Source: JBFGCM01 sp041581135
GTDB lineage: Bacteria; Actinomycetota; Acidimicrobiia; Spongiisociales; UBA5794
Reading direction: 5' to 3'
Assembly (NCBI GenBank): GCA_041581135.1
Contig: JBFGCM010000006.1
Coordinates: 5,941-69,940 of the forward strand
DNA length: 64,000 nucleotides
Shown here: positions 27,401 through 35,088 of the stretch, one piece after another
Layout: each line of letters opens with the position of its first letter
Position numbering within the stretch: the stretch's first letter is position 1
Made by a program: the position numbers and the translations under genes
The notes under the pieces: model-generated
What the model was told of the DNA's origin: nothing
The model's database searches: none
What the model saw: the letters and a program-made list of their open reading frames with translations, nothing else

Positions 27401-27536
27401 CCTCACCCTCGATGAGGCCGGCGAGGCGCAGCGCCATCGTCGTGGTCTTCCCGGTTCCGGCGCCGGCGGCGATCCGCAGGGGCGCCAAGGGGTAGTCGAT
27501 GATGGCTTGCTGTTCCGGCGAGGCCGTGATGATCAT
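24429..27536 (-). CDS. adnB: AdnB-like helicase-nuclease subunit
   Basis: The 1035-residue protein combines a UvrD/Rep superfamily I helicase with a C-terminal RecB-type nuclease. Helicase motifs: Q-motif SPEQQAIIDYP, Walker A AAGAGTGKTTTMALRLAGL, Walker B VVLLDEYQDTNAAQR, motif III GDADQTIYEWRGA, motif V ITVHRAKGLEWDTVFLP and motif VI AYVAVTRAAARL. The nuclease core is VIDFKSGRRPTE. Cysteines in YASCPQRFYW and ACEQCDFVQFCQAG form an AddB-like Fe-S cluster. AdnAB resects double-strand breaks in actinobacteria. The ATG at 27536 is chosen because the Q-motif begins six residues later and it overlaps the adnA stop by four bases. The motor is complete, as expected for the driving subunit. Confidence 0.88.
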   Translation of the reverse strand: MIITASPEQQAIIDYPLAPLRIAAGAGTGKTTTMALRLAGLIEGEGIEPEQALGVTFTNKAAEELADRLRRYLPHLTAEGREIEVTTYHGFAHSLLREFGAVVGVERNAPIITHGYSRQLLRDALAAGQYEHIDVSAPGNRVAEMATLMSQISDHLTSPRVLLSEPSQPGNGVEAKRHELAAALVSYEALKDRLGVVDYGDLIVRAHRLVSAHPDIARRIRERYRVVLLDEYQDTNAAQRLMLQALFGDGFPVTAVGDADQTIYEWRGASLENFAGFPDHFTDAAGRPAATLPLTTNRRSGQRIIDVANRVREHIGGTAAIDELRAAPGAGPGSLHVGWFRTAVEEATWIATEIRRLHDEEDVAFSDIGVLFRKNRQIPLVRDALEAEEIPVDVVSIGGLLFVPEVADLHAWLRVLGTPEDTTALVRVLLGAHFRLGLGDLVPLAEWVRSKVSTANDEEAATIGWAMIEAIDELETVEGLSAAAHGRLGEFRSIHRRLLEAAQGVTLVELCRRILDELSVWTEIDGMGEAARLSARLNLYRFLDLAEAWSPLEGRPSLDAFLEYLDLLADEDTADQLDTARVGGQEAVALITVHRAKGLEWDTVFLPSLCSGIFPADSRRLDDPIERAQALPFRLRLDRADEELPTVRKKRRDYLRRRHQDQEWRTAYVAVTRAAARLYGTGAFWYSTGKPRRQSELFEILSSDDGAVVERHVDLAGPPPTLLRIEGLEGAPDPLFSEGWQAALRTTADDPGWPRRAGGVRGGAYDEAVKQLRMTLEGIPDAPDATQVDPGFKTSVTGLVTYASCPQRFYWSEVDPLPRRPAAWLRRGVEVHRRIEMHNRGVVPLDEAAAVEYDIVFGESAGTDDPYEVFTSSRFADQRPAFVEVPFSLRVDGALVRGRIDAIYVHDDDHWEVIDFKSGRRPTEPVQLVQLQAYAMAVRDAGLAARFPAALTVTFVYLGGGNIEEVSYDVDGEWMREADAAVSALVAAARDERYEPTPSNACEQCDFVQFCQAGTSFMTGRAGPGGAPPRSEPVD

Positions 27537-30520
27537 CCTTGGAACGCCTCCCGGCCCTCCGGCCAGGCCGGGCAGACGCCGCGCAGCCGACACCGCTCGC
27601 AGTGGTCGCCGGGTCGGGGCTCCCATCGTTCGGCGCGGATGCCCTCGGCGGCCGCCATGAGCCGTTCCGCGACCTCCGGCAGCTTGGCGACGTCGAAGGC
27701 CCGCACAGTCAGCGACTTGTAGTCCGCCACCGGGTACCACAGCTCAGCCCACGCCGGTGTGCCATCGAGCTCGTCGTCGACGGCGAGTGCGATGAGGTAG
27801 TAGCCGAGCTGCAGTGAGCTCGCCGCATCGGCGAGCGACATCGGGTTCCGGGAAGACTTGTAGTCGATGATGCCGAGTGCGTCTCCAGCTCGTTCCACTC
27901 GATCGGCCCGACCGCTCCATACGACGCCACCGATCTCAGCGTCGAGTCGATGCTCGAGGCCGATCGGTTCCCCGGTGGACGGCCACTGCTCGTACAGCCG
28001 AGTGAGCGCCTGCACCGCGCGGCGCCGCCAAGCCTCTGCCCACGGCGGCCCCCCGAAGGCGGCGGGGTCGAAGTGGTCCTCCAAGGCGTGCAGCGCCTCC
28101 TCGAGGGTGGCGTGGGGCCGCCTGTCGGCCATCGCCGCCCGTTCCGCCTGCTCGAGTACGTCGTGGACCAAGTTGCCGAACACGAGATGGACCGTGCGAT
28201 CGTCACCCACGTGCAGCCGCCGCTCCAAGGCGTACCGCCGCGGGCAACGCTCGTAGGACTCGGCCTGGCTCGGCGACATCGAGAGGCCCGCCGGCACCAA
28301 GCCGGCGTCTGAACCCCGGGAGCGCACTCCGGCGATCGAATCTGCCGGTCTGCCACCCCAGGATGCGGCATCGGCGAGTAGCTCGATGGCGGCCAGGCGC
28401 TGCGCCGTCGGTGCTCGATCGTCACGGACGATGCGGCGCAGCCACGCGTCGGCCTCCTCCGCTGTCGCCGGTTGGGTCCACGGCACTGGGGGTCGGGTGG
28501 CCCAGGCCATGGCGTCCACGCCGGCCACGAGGGGCAGGAAGCGGCTCGGTGCTGCCATCGACTCCTCGACCCCGGCCAGGGTCGTCGTCCACACCACCCG
28601 GCGGCGTGCCCGAGTCATGGCGGTATAGGCGAGGCGCATCTCCTCTTGAAGTCGGAACCGGCCGTAGGCCACCGCATCGCCGCCCAACGACGGCGACAGA
28701 TGCCGCGATCCCAGCATCGACTCGCGGGGACGCAGGTCGGGGAAGACGCCTTCGGTGGCATCGGCGATGAAGACCACTTCGTACTCCAATCCCTTGGATT
28801 GGTGGAGGGTCGTCACCGTCAGCCGATCGGACTCCGGCCGCTGGTAGGACAGCAGCGGCCGAGCCTCGAACTCCTCCGATTCGGTGAGCGCCAGGTAGTC
28901 GGCCAGCGTGGCACGGGGATCCCGTTCGTTGAGCCTGCCGAGCACCTGGGCGAGGGATGCCAGCGCAGCCCGCTCGTCGCCGCGGCCGGCGTCGGTGACC
29001 ACGGTGGAGAACTGCGGCAACGACGACCACAGATGCCAGAAGCCGTCGACCGCCGGCCACGTCGTGGCCCATTCCGGCGACTCGAGGAGCTCGGCGAGAT
29101 CTGCGCCGTCCACCACGTGACGTCGAATGGTCTGAGGCCATCCCGTGCCTTCGCGAAGCCGCTCGCGTTCGACCGCCCGCAGCGTTCCCAGCGCGGTCGT
29201 GAAGAGCGGGCCCAACAAGATGCGACGGACGGCTCGGGCCCGCTCCTCGCCGGGTTCGGTGGCGGCGATGACACAGTCGAGCACCAGCCGAACGGCGGGA
29301 TGGTCGGCGAGTCTGGCGTCGGGAGGGTCGTGTGGGATGCCGCGCCGTGCCAGAGCTCGACTCAACACCGGCAGGAACCGTCGTTTGGAGCGCACGAAGA
29401 CGCCCATGTCCGCATAGGCGATGTGCTGTTCCACGTGCAGACGTTGCAGCTCGGCCGCGATCCACTCGGCCTCCTCGGATTGCTGCTGGAACCCGTAGGT
29501 CTCGACGATGCCATCACCGGGAGCCGGGGTCACCGCACCCGCAGCACCGGGCAGATCACCGCCCGCGGTGACCCGCACCGCGGCGTCCATGATGGCCTTG
29601 GGCACTCGAAACGATGTCGTGAGCACGAGGCGGGTCGCCGGCGCCCCGGAGCCGTCCGGAAAAGCCGCCGGGAAATCGGCGACGTTGTGCAACTCCGCAC
29701 CGCGGAAGCTGTAGAGGGATTGGTAGGGGTCGGCCGCCACCGTGAGGTTTCGCGACGGCCGATAGAGGTGCTGCAGCAGCTCCGCCTGGGCGGTCGTGGT
29801 GTCTTGGTACTCGTCGACGAGCAGGTAGGAGTACTGGTTGCCGAGCTCGGCGACCACGTCGGCGTCGCCCAAGAGGCGGAGCGCCTCGGCGAGCAGCGTG
29901 CCGTAGTCGATGCGGCCGCGCTGCGGTAGCTCCTCGAGGTAGCGGCGGTAGAACGACGGCAAGCCCTTCCAGTCGGCCCGGTCGGCGGCTCTGGTCTCGA
30001 GGTCCTCCGGCGTGAGCAGCTGTTCCTGGCTGCGCAGGATGAAGTCCGTGACCTCGTCGGCGAAGGTGTGCGTGGTGAGGAGCGGCCGGAAGGGATGTGG
30101 CCAGTCGGTCGGATCTTCGCCGGTCAACAAGTCCCGGACGAGGGCGGCTTGCTCCGGCGCGGTGAGCAGGGTCGGCAGGCGCTCCCATCCGAAGACGCGG
30201 CCGCCGTACAACTCCAGCAGCCCGGAGGCCAGCGAGTGAAAGGTCGCAGTCGGGATCGAAGTGAATGAGCGGTCGAGGCGGGCTTCGATCCGGTTGCGCA
30301 GGTCGGCGACACCGCGGCGCGAGAAGCCGAGAATCAAGATCTGCTCCGGGGCGACGTCCCCCTCGTCCATCAGATGGACGGCGCGCCGTACCAGGAACTC
30401 GCTCTTGCCGGTGCCCGGGCCGCCCACGACGAGCTGCGTGCCGGCGACGCGTGTCACCGCCGTCGCCCAGTCCTCCGGGTCGACCTGCAGTTCGACGCCA
30501 TCCGTCTGCTTCGTGCCCAC
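27533..30520 (-). CDS. adnA: AdnA-like helicase-nuclease subunit
   Basis: The 995-residue partner has the same plan: Walker A VVGGPGTGKSEFLVRRA, Walker B YLLVDEYQDTTTAQAEL, motif III AADPYQSLYSFRGA, motif V TTLHQSKGLEYEVVFI and VI AYTAMTRARRRVVW. The nuclease has GIIDYKSSRNPM, and Fe-S cysteines are in YERCPRRYAL and HCERCRLRGVCPAW. In mycobacteria the upstream gene is AdnA and the downstream one AdnB, and the order here agrees. The GTG at 30520 is preferred over the one at 30526, because a TAGGGT -10 box ends at 30527 and would place transcription start at 30520. The promoter also carries the TGTCA damage element. Confidence 0.87.
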   Translation of the reverse strand: MGTKQTDGVELQVDPEDWATAVTRVAGTQLVVGGPGTGKSEFLVRRAVHLMDEGDVAPEQILILGFSRRGVADLRNRIEARLDRSFTSIPTATFHSLASGLLELYGGRVFGWERLPTLLTAPEQAALVRDLLTGEDPTDWPHPFRPLLTTHTFADEVTDFILRSQEQLLTPEDLETRAADRADWKGLPSFYRRYLEELPQRGRIDYGTLLAEALRLLGDADVVAELGNQYSYLLVDEYQDTTTAQAELLQHLYRPSRNLTVAADPYQSLYSFRGAELHNVADFPAAFPDGSGAPATRLVLTTSFRVPKAIMDAAVRVTAGGDLPGAAGAVTPAPGDGIVETYGFQQQSEEAEWIAAELQRLHVEQHIAYADMGVFVRSKRRFLPVLSRALARRGIPHDPPDARLADHPAVRLVLDCVIAATEPGEERARAVRRILLGPLFTTALGTLRAVERERLREGTGWPQTIRRHVVDGADLAELLESPEWATTWPAVDGFWHLWSSLPQFSTVVTDAGRGDERAALASLAQVLGRLNERDPRATLADYLALTESEEFEARPLLSYQRPESDRLTVTTLHQSKGLEYEVVFIADATEGVFPDLRPRESMLGSRHLSPSLGGDAVAYGRFRLQEEMRLAYTAMTRARRRVVWTTTLAGVEESMAAPSRFLPLVAGVDAMAWATRPPVPWTQPATAEEADAWLRRIVRDDRAPTAQRLAAIELLADAASWGGRPADSIAGVRSRGSDAGLVPAGLSMSPSQAESYERCPRRYALERRLHVGDDRTVHLVFGNLVHDVLEQAERAAMADRRPHATLEEALHALEDHFDPAAFGGPPWAEAWRRRAVQALTRLYEQWPSTGEPIGLEHRLDAEIGGVVWSGRADRVERAGDALGIIDYKSSRNPMSLADAASSLQLGYYLIALAVDDELDGTPAWAELWYPVADYKSLTVRAFDVAKLPEVAERLMAAAEGIRAERWEPRPGDHCERCRLRGVCPAWPEGREAFQG

Positions 30521-30526
30521 CAGCAC

Positions 30527-30548
30527 ACCCTATCGAGGGCCTATGACA
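30527..30548 (-). promoter_or_regulatory. Damage-type leaderless promoter of adnAB
   Basis: On the minus strand, TGTCA (30548-30544) is followed after exactly 11 nt by TAGGGT (30532-30527), and the GTG start at 30520 lies 6 nt further on. The spacing is identical to the promoters of nurA and of the RecB-like nuclease gene. Confidence 0.55.
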
Positions 30549-31143
30549 CGCCTCGTTCCCCGTCCGGGTCCCACTCGTAGTCGATCTGGCGGGCAGTGGC
30601 CGCGGCCAGGTCGCGACCCACGAGCCGATCGACCACATGCAGGGCCATCGCGATCCCCGAGGAGAGCCCGCCTGCCGTGATCACGTCGCCGGTGTCGACC
30701 CACTGCCGACCGGCGTCGCCGCCCGCTCCGACACGCTGCTCGAGTGCCGGTACGTCCTCCCAGTGGGTGGTGAAGGCACGCCCGTCGAGCATGCCGGCCT
30801 CGGCAAGCAGGAACGCACCGGTGCACACCGAGGTCGTCAGGGCACACGACCGTGACGCCCGTTCGATCGCAGCGATCAGCTCGGTCCGTGCCGCCACCTC
30901 GTCGATGGCGATGGCGCCGGGCACCACCAGGATGTCCACCGGCCCGAGGTCCCGAAACGTCGTGTCGGGGACCAGGCGGAGGCCGCCATACGCCGTCACC
31001 GGGTATGGCGTCAGCCCCACTGTGGTCATGGTGAAGGGAGGCGGCCGGCCTTGCCGCTCCGCCAGGCGAGAGGCCGTGAGGAACACCTCATACGGTCCGC
31101 CGACGTCCAGCAGATCCACGTCATCGAACACCACGATGGCCAC
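30541..31143 (-). CDS. DJ-1/PfpI family protein
   Basis: The 200-residue protein is a class I glutamine-amidotransferase-like domain of the DJ-1/PfpI superfamily, similar to the ligand domain of GATase-type AraC regulators but without the DNA-binding part. The start VAIVVFDDVDLLDVGGPYEVF is typical, and the nucleophile elbow TSVCTGAFLLAEAGMLDG carries the conserved Cys. THWEDVPAL follows as usual. Possible roles are glyoxalase-like or isonitrile-hydratase activity; the substrate is unknown. The GTG at 31143 is chosen for its GAGG ribosome-binding site 6 nt upstream; in-frame GTG codons lie 6 and 21 bases further out. The gene is divergent from glutamate dehydrogenase, and its stop lies 20 bp upstream of the adnA start on the same strand. 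Confidence 0.78.
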   Translation of the reverse strand: MAIVVFDDVDLLDVGGPYEVFLTASRLAERQGRPPPFTMTTVGLTPYPVTAYGGLRLVPDTTFRDLGPVDILVVPGAIAIDEVAARTELIAAIERASRSCALTTSVCTGAFLLAEAGMLDGRAFTTHWEDVPALEQRVGAGGDAGRQWVDTGDVITAGGLSSGIAMALHVVDRLVGRDLAAATARQIDYEWDPDGERGVS

Positions 31144-31270
31144 GCGCACCTCACGGAGTCTCACGGCTGGAGTGGTCCGGAGCAAGCGCAGGTCGTCGCG
31201 TTTTGGCGGCGCGCTGGGTATCGTGTTCTGCGGCCAGGCTTTCTGGTCACCCGCAGCGACGGGAATGGCG

Positions 31271-32554
31271 ATGGCGTTCAGCATCAACGAGGGCAAGCTC
31301 CTCGAGTGGGAATCCCCGCTCTACCGGGAGGCGGTACGCCAGTTCGACCGGGTCGCAGAGCTGATGAACCTCGACCCCAACATCCACGAGCGGATGCGGA
31401 CTCCACAGCGTGCGCTCTCGGTGGCGTTCCCGTTCCGTCGCGACGAGTACGCCGAGGTCGACACCGTGTTCGGGTACCGGGTCCAGCACCTCCTCACGAT
31501 GGGCCCCACCAAGGGGGGCATCCGGTTCGCCGGGGACGTCAACCTGGGCGAGGTGGCGGCGCTGGCCATGCTCATGACATGGAAGTGCGCCATCGTCGGT
31601 CTCCCGTTCGGTGGCGCCAAAGGTGGCGTGCGGGTCGAACCGGCCGGCCTGAGCCGAGCGGAGGTCCAGCGGGTGACCCGCCGGTACACCATGGAGATCA
31701 TCAACTTCATCGGCCCCGACAAGGACATCCCGGCACCCGATCTCGGCACCAACGAGCACGTCATGGCGTGGATCATGGACACGTACTCGACGCACGTCGG
31801 CCACACCGAACCGGCGGTCGTCACCGGCAAGCCTCCGGCAATCGGCGGTTCGGTGGCTCGGCGCGAGGCGACCGGGAGGGGCTTGCTGAGCTTGCTGCCG
31901 CCGGCGGCGTCTCATGTCGGCCTCCAGATCGACGGCGCCCGAGTGGTGATCCAAGGATTCGGCAACGTCGGCCAGTACGCGGCCTTGGCGGCGGCCCAGA
32001 TGGGATGCCGGGTGATTGCCGTTTCCGACGTCAGCGGCGCCCTCTACAACGACGCCGGATTGGACATCCCGGCACTGATGAAGTGGACCGACACCCACGG
32101 CACGATCGAGGGATATTCCGATGCCGACGTGCTGGAACCGTCGGAGCTCTTCGGCCTCGATTGCGAGGTGCTCGTGCCGGCCGCCGTCGGCGGGGTCATC
32201 ACCAAGGCCAACGCCCCTGATGTGAAGGCGCGCATCATCCTCGAGGGCGCCAACGGACCGACCACTGCCGATGCCGACGTCGTCCTCAACGAGAAGGGCG
32301 TGTTCATGGTCCCCGACGTCCTCGGGAACGCGGGAGGGGTGACCGTGTCCTACTTCGAGTGGGTGCAGGACCTGCAGAACTACTTCTGGTCGGAGTCCGA
32401 GATCGTCGCTCGGCTGCGGGAGATCATGAACCGGGCGTTCTCCGAGGTGCTCGACATCTCGCTCCGCGAGAAGGTGGACATGCGCACCGCCGCCTTGATC
32501 AAGGGCATCCGGCGCGTCACGGCCGCCAAGCTCGCTCGTGGTGTGTACCCCTGA
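31271..32554 (+). CDS. gdhA: Glutamate dehydrogenase (Glu/Leu/Phe dehydrogenase family)
   Basis: The 427-residue enzyme interconverts glutamate and 2-oxoglutarate plus ammonia. The substrate site is clear: GPTKGGIRFAGDVNLGEVAALAMLMTWKCA and PFGGAKGGVRV with the catalytic Lys, then the dinucleotide fold VVIQGFGNVGQYAALAAAQMG and the end segment NAGGVTVSYFEWVQDLQ. The length (about 430) fits the small hexameric class, and GFGNVG with a following Ser/Asp suggests NAD preference, which is inferred. ATG codons lie at 31265 and 31271; the GGGA just upstream is spaced correctly only for 31271. It is convergent with the RecB-like gene. Confidence 0.9.
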   Translation: MAFSINEGKLLEWESPLYREAVRQFDRVAELMNLDPNIHERMRTPQRALSVAFPFRRDEYAEVDTVFGYRVQHLLTMGPTKGGIRFAGDVNLGEVAALAMLMTWKCAIVGLPFGGAKGGVRVEPAGLSRAEVQRVTRRYTMEIINFIGPDKDIPAPDLGTNEHVMAWIMDTYSTHVGHTEPAVVTGKPPAIGGSVARREATGRGLLSLLPPAASHVGLQIDGARVVIQGFGNVGQYAALAAAQMGCRVIAVSDVSGALYNDAGLDIPALMKWTDTHGTIEGYSDADVLEPSELFGLDCEVLVPAAVGGVITKANAPDVKARIILEGANGPTTADADVVLNEKGVFMVPDVLGNAGGVTVSYFEWVQDLQNYFWSESEIVARLREIMNRAFSEVLDISLREKVDMRTAALIKGIRRVTAAKLARGVYP

Positions 32555-32566
32555 ACCGAGGGGAAC

Positions 32567-33400
32567 TCAGCGAGCCGCCGTCCCGGCCAGGGCGGGTTCG
32601 TCCACCGGCTCCTCCTGCCAGGCCGGGCAGATCGCCTGGAACGAGCACCAGTCACACAGACGGCTCACCCGAGCGGGGTAGTGGTCCCGTTCGATGGCAC
32701 GGTTGATGGCATCCCACAGCGCCTGGACCTTCCGTTCGACGGCATCGAGCTGCGTATCGGTGACCGGGATCTCATAGACCGTCGGTCCGGTGAGGTACAT
32801 GAGCTTGATCTTCGCCGGCGTGCGCCCGAGACGTTGCCGGATGAGCAGCGCGTAGATCTTGAGGGCGAAGAACGCCGGCAGCGCATACCGCTCCGGCGGC
32901 GCCTTGCCGGACTTGTAGTCGGTGATGACGAGCCCGTCGGGCCCTTCTTCCATCCGATCCAGAATGCCCCGTAGGGTCATGTCGCCCAGCTCTTCGAGCA
33001 TGTCGAGCTCGCGATCGATGGGGTCGAACGCCTGGGGGTCCTCGATGGCGAAGTAGTTGGCGAGGAGCGTCAGGCTCTCGATTCCCCACTCTCGCTCTTC
33101 GTCGACGGTTGCGAACAGCTCGTTGAACTCGAGTTCCTTGAGCTCCATCCAGGCCTCGCGGAACAGGTCATACAGGGCGTCGGGGGTGCGCTTGGGGGCA
33201 GGTAGGTCGAACAAGCGCTGGAGGGCGAGGTGGGCAGTCGTCCCCCGTGCCTGATAGACGCTGGTGGGTTCAGGTAGCTTGTCGATGGCCCGGAACTTGA
33301 AGAGCTGCGGGCACGTCTTGAAGTCACTCGCCCTGCTGGGCGAGAGCGTGGCGAGCTCCGTCACCTCATCTGCTTCGTCGCAAGCCTCTGATCCATGCAT
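32567..33400 (-). CDS. RecB-family (Cas4-like) PD-(D/E)XK Fe-S nuclease
   Basis: The 277-residue single-domain protein resembles the nuclease module of AdnAB/AddB and Cas4, here standing alone. It starts LSPSRASDFKTCPQLFKFRAID with the first cluster Cys and a GTTAHLALQRLF helix. The catalytic core is LRGILDRMEEGPDGLVITDYKSGKAPP (Asp, Asp, Lys). Three more cysteines at the end, CDWCSFQAICPAW, complete a 4Fe-4S site. Similar proteins are annotated as RecB-family exonucleases in mycobacteria. It has no helicase and no cas genes nearby. The ATG at 33400 is supported by a leaderless promoter whose -10 box ends 6 nt away and which carries the damage element. Confidence 0.85.
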   Translation of the reverse strand: MHGSEACDEADEVTELATLSPSRASDFKTCPQLFKFRAIDKLPEPTSVYQARGTTAHLALQRLFDLPAPKRTPDALYDLFREAWMELKELEFNELFATVDEEREWGIESLTLLANYFAIEDPQAFDPIDRELDMLEELGDMTLRGILDRMEEGPDGLVITDYKSGKAPPERYALPAFFALKIYALLIRQRLGRTPAKIKLMYLTGPTVYEIPVTDTQLDAVERKVQALWDAINRAIERDHYPARVSRLCDWCSFQAICPAWQEEPVDEPALAGTAAR

Positions 33401-33406
33401 GAGCCG

Positions 33407-33428
33407 ATCATACGTGACCACCCCGACA
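33407..33428 (-). promoter_or_regulatory. Damage-type leaderless promoter of the RecB-like nuclease
   Basis: On the minus strand, TTGTCGGGG (core TGTCG at 33428-33424) stands exactly 11 nt from TATGAT (33412-33407), followed by six bases and the ATG. Eight of nine bases agree with the TTGTCRGTG consensus, the best match of the three repair promoters. A CACACGTGTG palindrome lies just upstream at 33434-33443. Confidence 0.6.
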
Positions 33429-33457
33429 AAAACCACACGTGTGTAACTTTCGAGTGG

Positions 33458-33532
33458 TCGCGAAAACAAATACTGAGTCGCGAAAACGAAGTATGGCTTT
33501 GGGTTGACGGTGCCTGGTTCCGGACGTACCTT
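33458..33532 (+). promoter_or_regulatory. Promoter and paired upstream repeats of structured RNA 1
   Basis: TCGCGAAAAC repeats start at 33458 and 33478, exactly 20 bp (two helical turns) apart. The second lies 26 bp before TTGACG (33504-33509), which is followed after 17 bp by TACCTT (33527-33532). The same arrangement, with the same distances up to the -35 box, precedes the second structured RNA at 36.5 kb, so the repeats are probably activator or regulator sites. Confidence 0.65.
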
Positions 33533-33538
33533 TCCCAC

Positions 33539-33817
33539 GCTTCACCGGATCGCAAGATCTGGAGAAGTCGGGCCCGCCGGGTTTGTCCCCTCGGGGACCG
33601 GCCAAGAGGCTCTTCGGAGTCACTTGGTCGCCCGGTAGGCCCACGACCGAATGTGAGGGCTTCGGCCCATACGATCGGTTATCGGAGCGGGCGCAAGCCC
33701 GTTTCGAACCGCCTTCGGAAAACGGACCCGCAAGGGAAACCGGATCTGGAGGCAAAGAAGCCCCGAGAGGGCGGAGGCTCCGGCCAAAGCTTTCTCGGGG
33801 TTTCTCTTTGTTCCCTT
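33539..33817 (+). ncRNA. Candidate structured RNA 1 (tetraloop-rich)
   Basis: About 280 nt between a good promoter and a terminator-like hairpin contain no credible gene but many stable hairpins, all readable only on the plus strand. They are: 7 bp with GCAA (33545-33562); CUCG loop (33585-33598); CCAAG-A-GGCTC with UUCG and a matching A opposite (33602-33627); GGGC-UUCG-GCCC, again with an A-A mismatch below it (33653-33672); CGGGC-GCAA-GCCCG (33688-33701); and CCC-GCAA-GGG (33727-33736). The open frames across it are an effect of composition. It does not show the conserved segments of RNase P RNA, tmRNA, 6S or SRP RNA, nor of group I or II introns. A second, related element lies at 36.6 kb. 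Confidence 0.65.
33757..33812 (+). terminator. Terminator-like 3' hairpin of structured RNA 1
   Basis: Twelve base pairs (33757-33768 with 33793-33804, including CCCCGAGA / TCTCGGGG) are followed by a T-rich run (TTTCTCTTTGTT overlapping the stem end). It is the only T-rich terminator I see in the window. Confidence 0.7.
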
Positions 33818-34129
33818 CTGGGGCCGCTCGAGCCACGGAAGCGCCAACCGGCTATTGAGGTGGGCGTGTCACGAAGACGGCAGTGTTGCGCGCTTCGAGA
33901 CCGTGTAGGTGTCCCGCCGACTTGGCGCCCTCGAGTTGGTGGGCTTGGTGGTTCGGTGGCGATGGGGGGGCGTGGGCGCCGGCTCGTGGCCGTGGAGGCA
34001 ACGGGACCGTCACGGGCACGGAGCCAGCCGACGGACGCGACCGTTGGGGTAGCTTGAGATCCTCCAGTAGCGGGCAACGCCGGCCCTCCTCACTCAACCG
34101 GCAGTATCGCGATCGAGTCTGAGGATCAC
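33818..34129. other. Non-coding stretch between RNA 1 and the hydrolase gene
   Basis: I see no credible gene in these 312 bp. An open plus-strand frame crosses from the RNA block but has no recognisable sequence. AGGATC shortly before the ATG at 34130 may be the ribosome-binding site of the next gene; no clear promoter is seen. Confidence 0.4.
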
Positions 34130-34933
34130 ATGAGCTGTGTCACACCAACAGACATCGAGGGTTTCGATTCCTATGAGCTCGGGTCGAGGGGCGACCGGCG
34201 TCGCGTCTACACCAGGGGTGGTCCTGATCGGCCGGCGGTCGTGCTGCTGCACGAGCTCCCGGGGATGGTCGAGGAGTGCATCGAGCTGGCACGACACCTG
34301 AGTGACCCTCATGACGGCCACGATGGATACCAGGTGCACATGCCGCTGCTGTTTGGGACACCTGGTGAATCCGAGAATCCTCTCAACATGCTCCGGTACG
34401 GGTGGTGCATGCGCAAGGAGATCTACCTCTTCAAGGCAGGAGTGACGAGCCCGATCACTGCCTGGTTGGCCCGTCTAGTCCGGGAAGCGTCCACCCGTTC
34501 GGGATCCGAGCGGGTGGCAGTGATAGGGATGTGCCTGACCGGTGGCCTGGTATTCGGACTCCTCACCCAGACCAATGTCCGTGCCGTGGTCGCCAGCCAG
34601 CCGTCTGCTCCGTTTGGCGTGTTCTCGAGGAGCAAGAAGAAGAACGTGGGCCTGTCCGAGAAGGATCGCCGTGAGAACTTCGACTCGTCCACGCCGATCC
34701 TGGCGCTTCGGTATCGCGATGATTGGCGCTGCCCCCGGCTCAAGATGGAGGGTCTGGCTGAAGCCGCTGGGGTGTCGCTTCCCGAGCCGCCTGACAACGC
34801 CATCCAAGACGTGCAAGTGGGGAACATCCGGGTGATCGACATTCCGGGGAGTGATCACGCGGTTCTCACGCTCGCACTCCACGATGACACCTACGCGAAG
34901 GTGCGGGAATTCCTCTGGGACCATTTGCAGTGA
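34130..34933 (+). CDS. Dienelactone-hydrolase-like alpha/beta hydrolase
   Basis: The 267-residue protein has the dienelactone hydrolase pattern: LLHELPGM after strand three (the Glu that activates the nucleophile), the Cys nucleophile in VIGMCLTGGLVFG near residue 130, and the catalytic His in IPGSDHAVLTL near 245. Use of Cys rather than Ser separates DLH from most esterases. It would hydrolyse a lactone or ester in aromatic or related catabolism; the substrate is unknown. Codon use is visibly less GC-biased than in neighbouring genes (for example atg agc tgt gtc aca), and it lies between the two tetraloop-rich RNAs, which together hint at acquisition. Confidence 0.8.
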   Translation: MSCVTPTDIEGFDSYELGSRGDRRRVYTRGGPDRPAVVLLHELPGMVEECIELARHLSDPHDGHDGYQVHMPLLFGTPGESENPLNMLRYGWCMRKEIYLFKAGVTSPITAWLARLVREASTRSGSERVAVIGMCLTGGLVFGLLTQTNVRAVVASQPSAPFGVFSRSKKKNVGLSEKDRRENFDSSTPILALRYRDDWRCPRLKMEGLAEAAGVSLPEPPDNAIQDVQVGNIRVIDIPGSDHAVLTLALHDDTYAKVREFLWDHLQ

Positions 34934-35076
34934 GCACCCGGTGAACAACACCAGAGCCCTCGTGGAAGCGCGGCGGCTGCCGCGCATCTGAAAGCGAGGC
35001 CCGTGGGGCCGATGCGATCTGGCATCTGGAAGGCACACCGAGGGCCGACCGATCTGAGTGAGAGGCTCCCACCCGA

Positions 35077-35082
35077 TAGGCT
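35077..35082 (+). promoter_or_regulatory. -10 box of leaderless hisA-like gene
   Basis: TAGGCT is 6 nt before the ATG at 35089. Confidence 0.45.
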
Positions 35083-35088
35083 GCGCCG

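Noticed and set aside
33395..34057. Open frames across structured RNA 1 (both strands)
   Set aside because: The translations follow the hairpin sequence, have no ribosome-binding site or homology-like motif, and the tetraloop pattern explains the sequence better.
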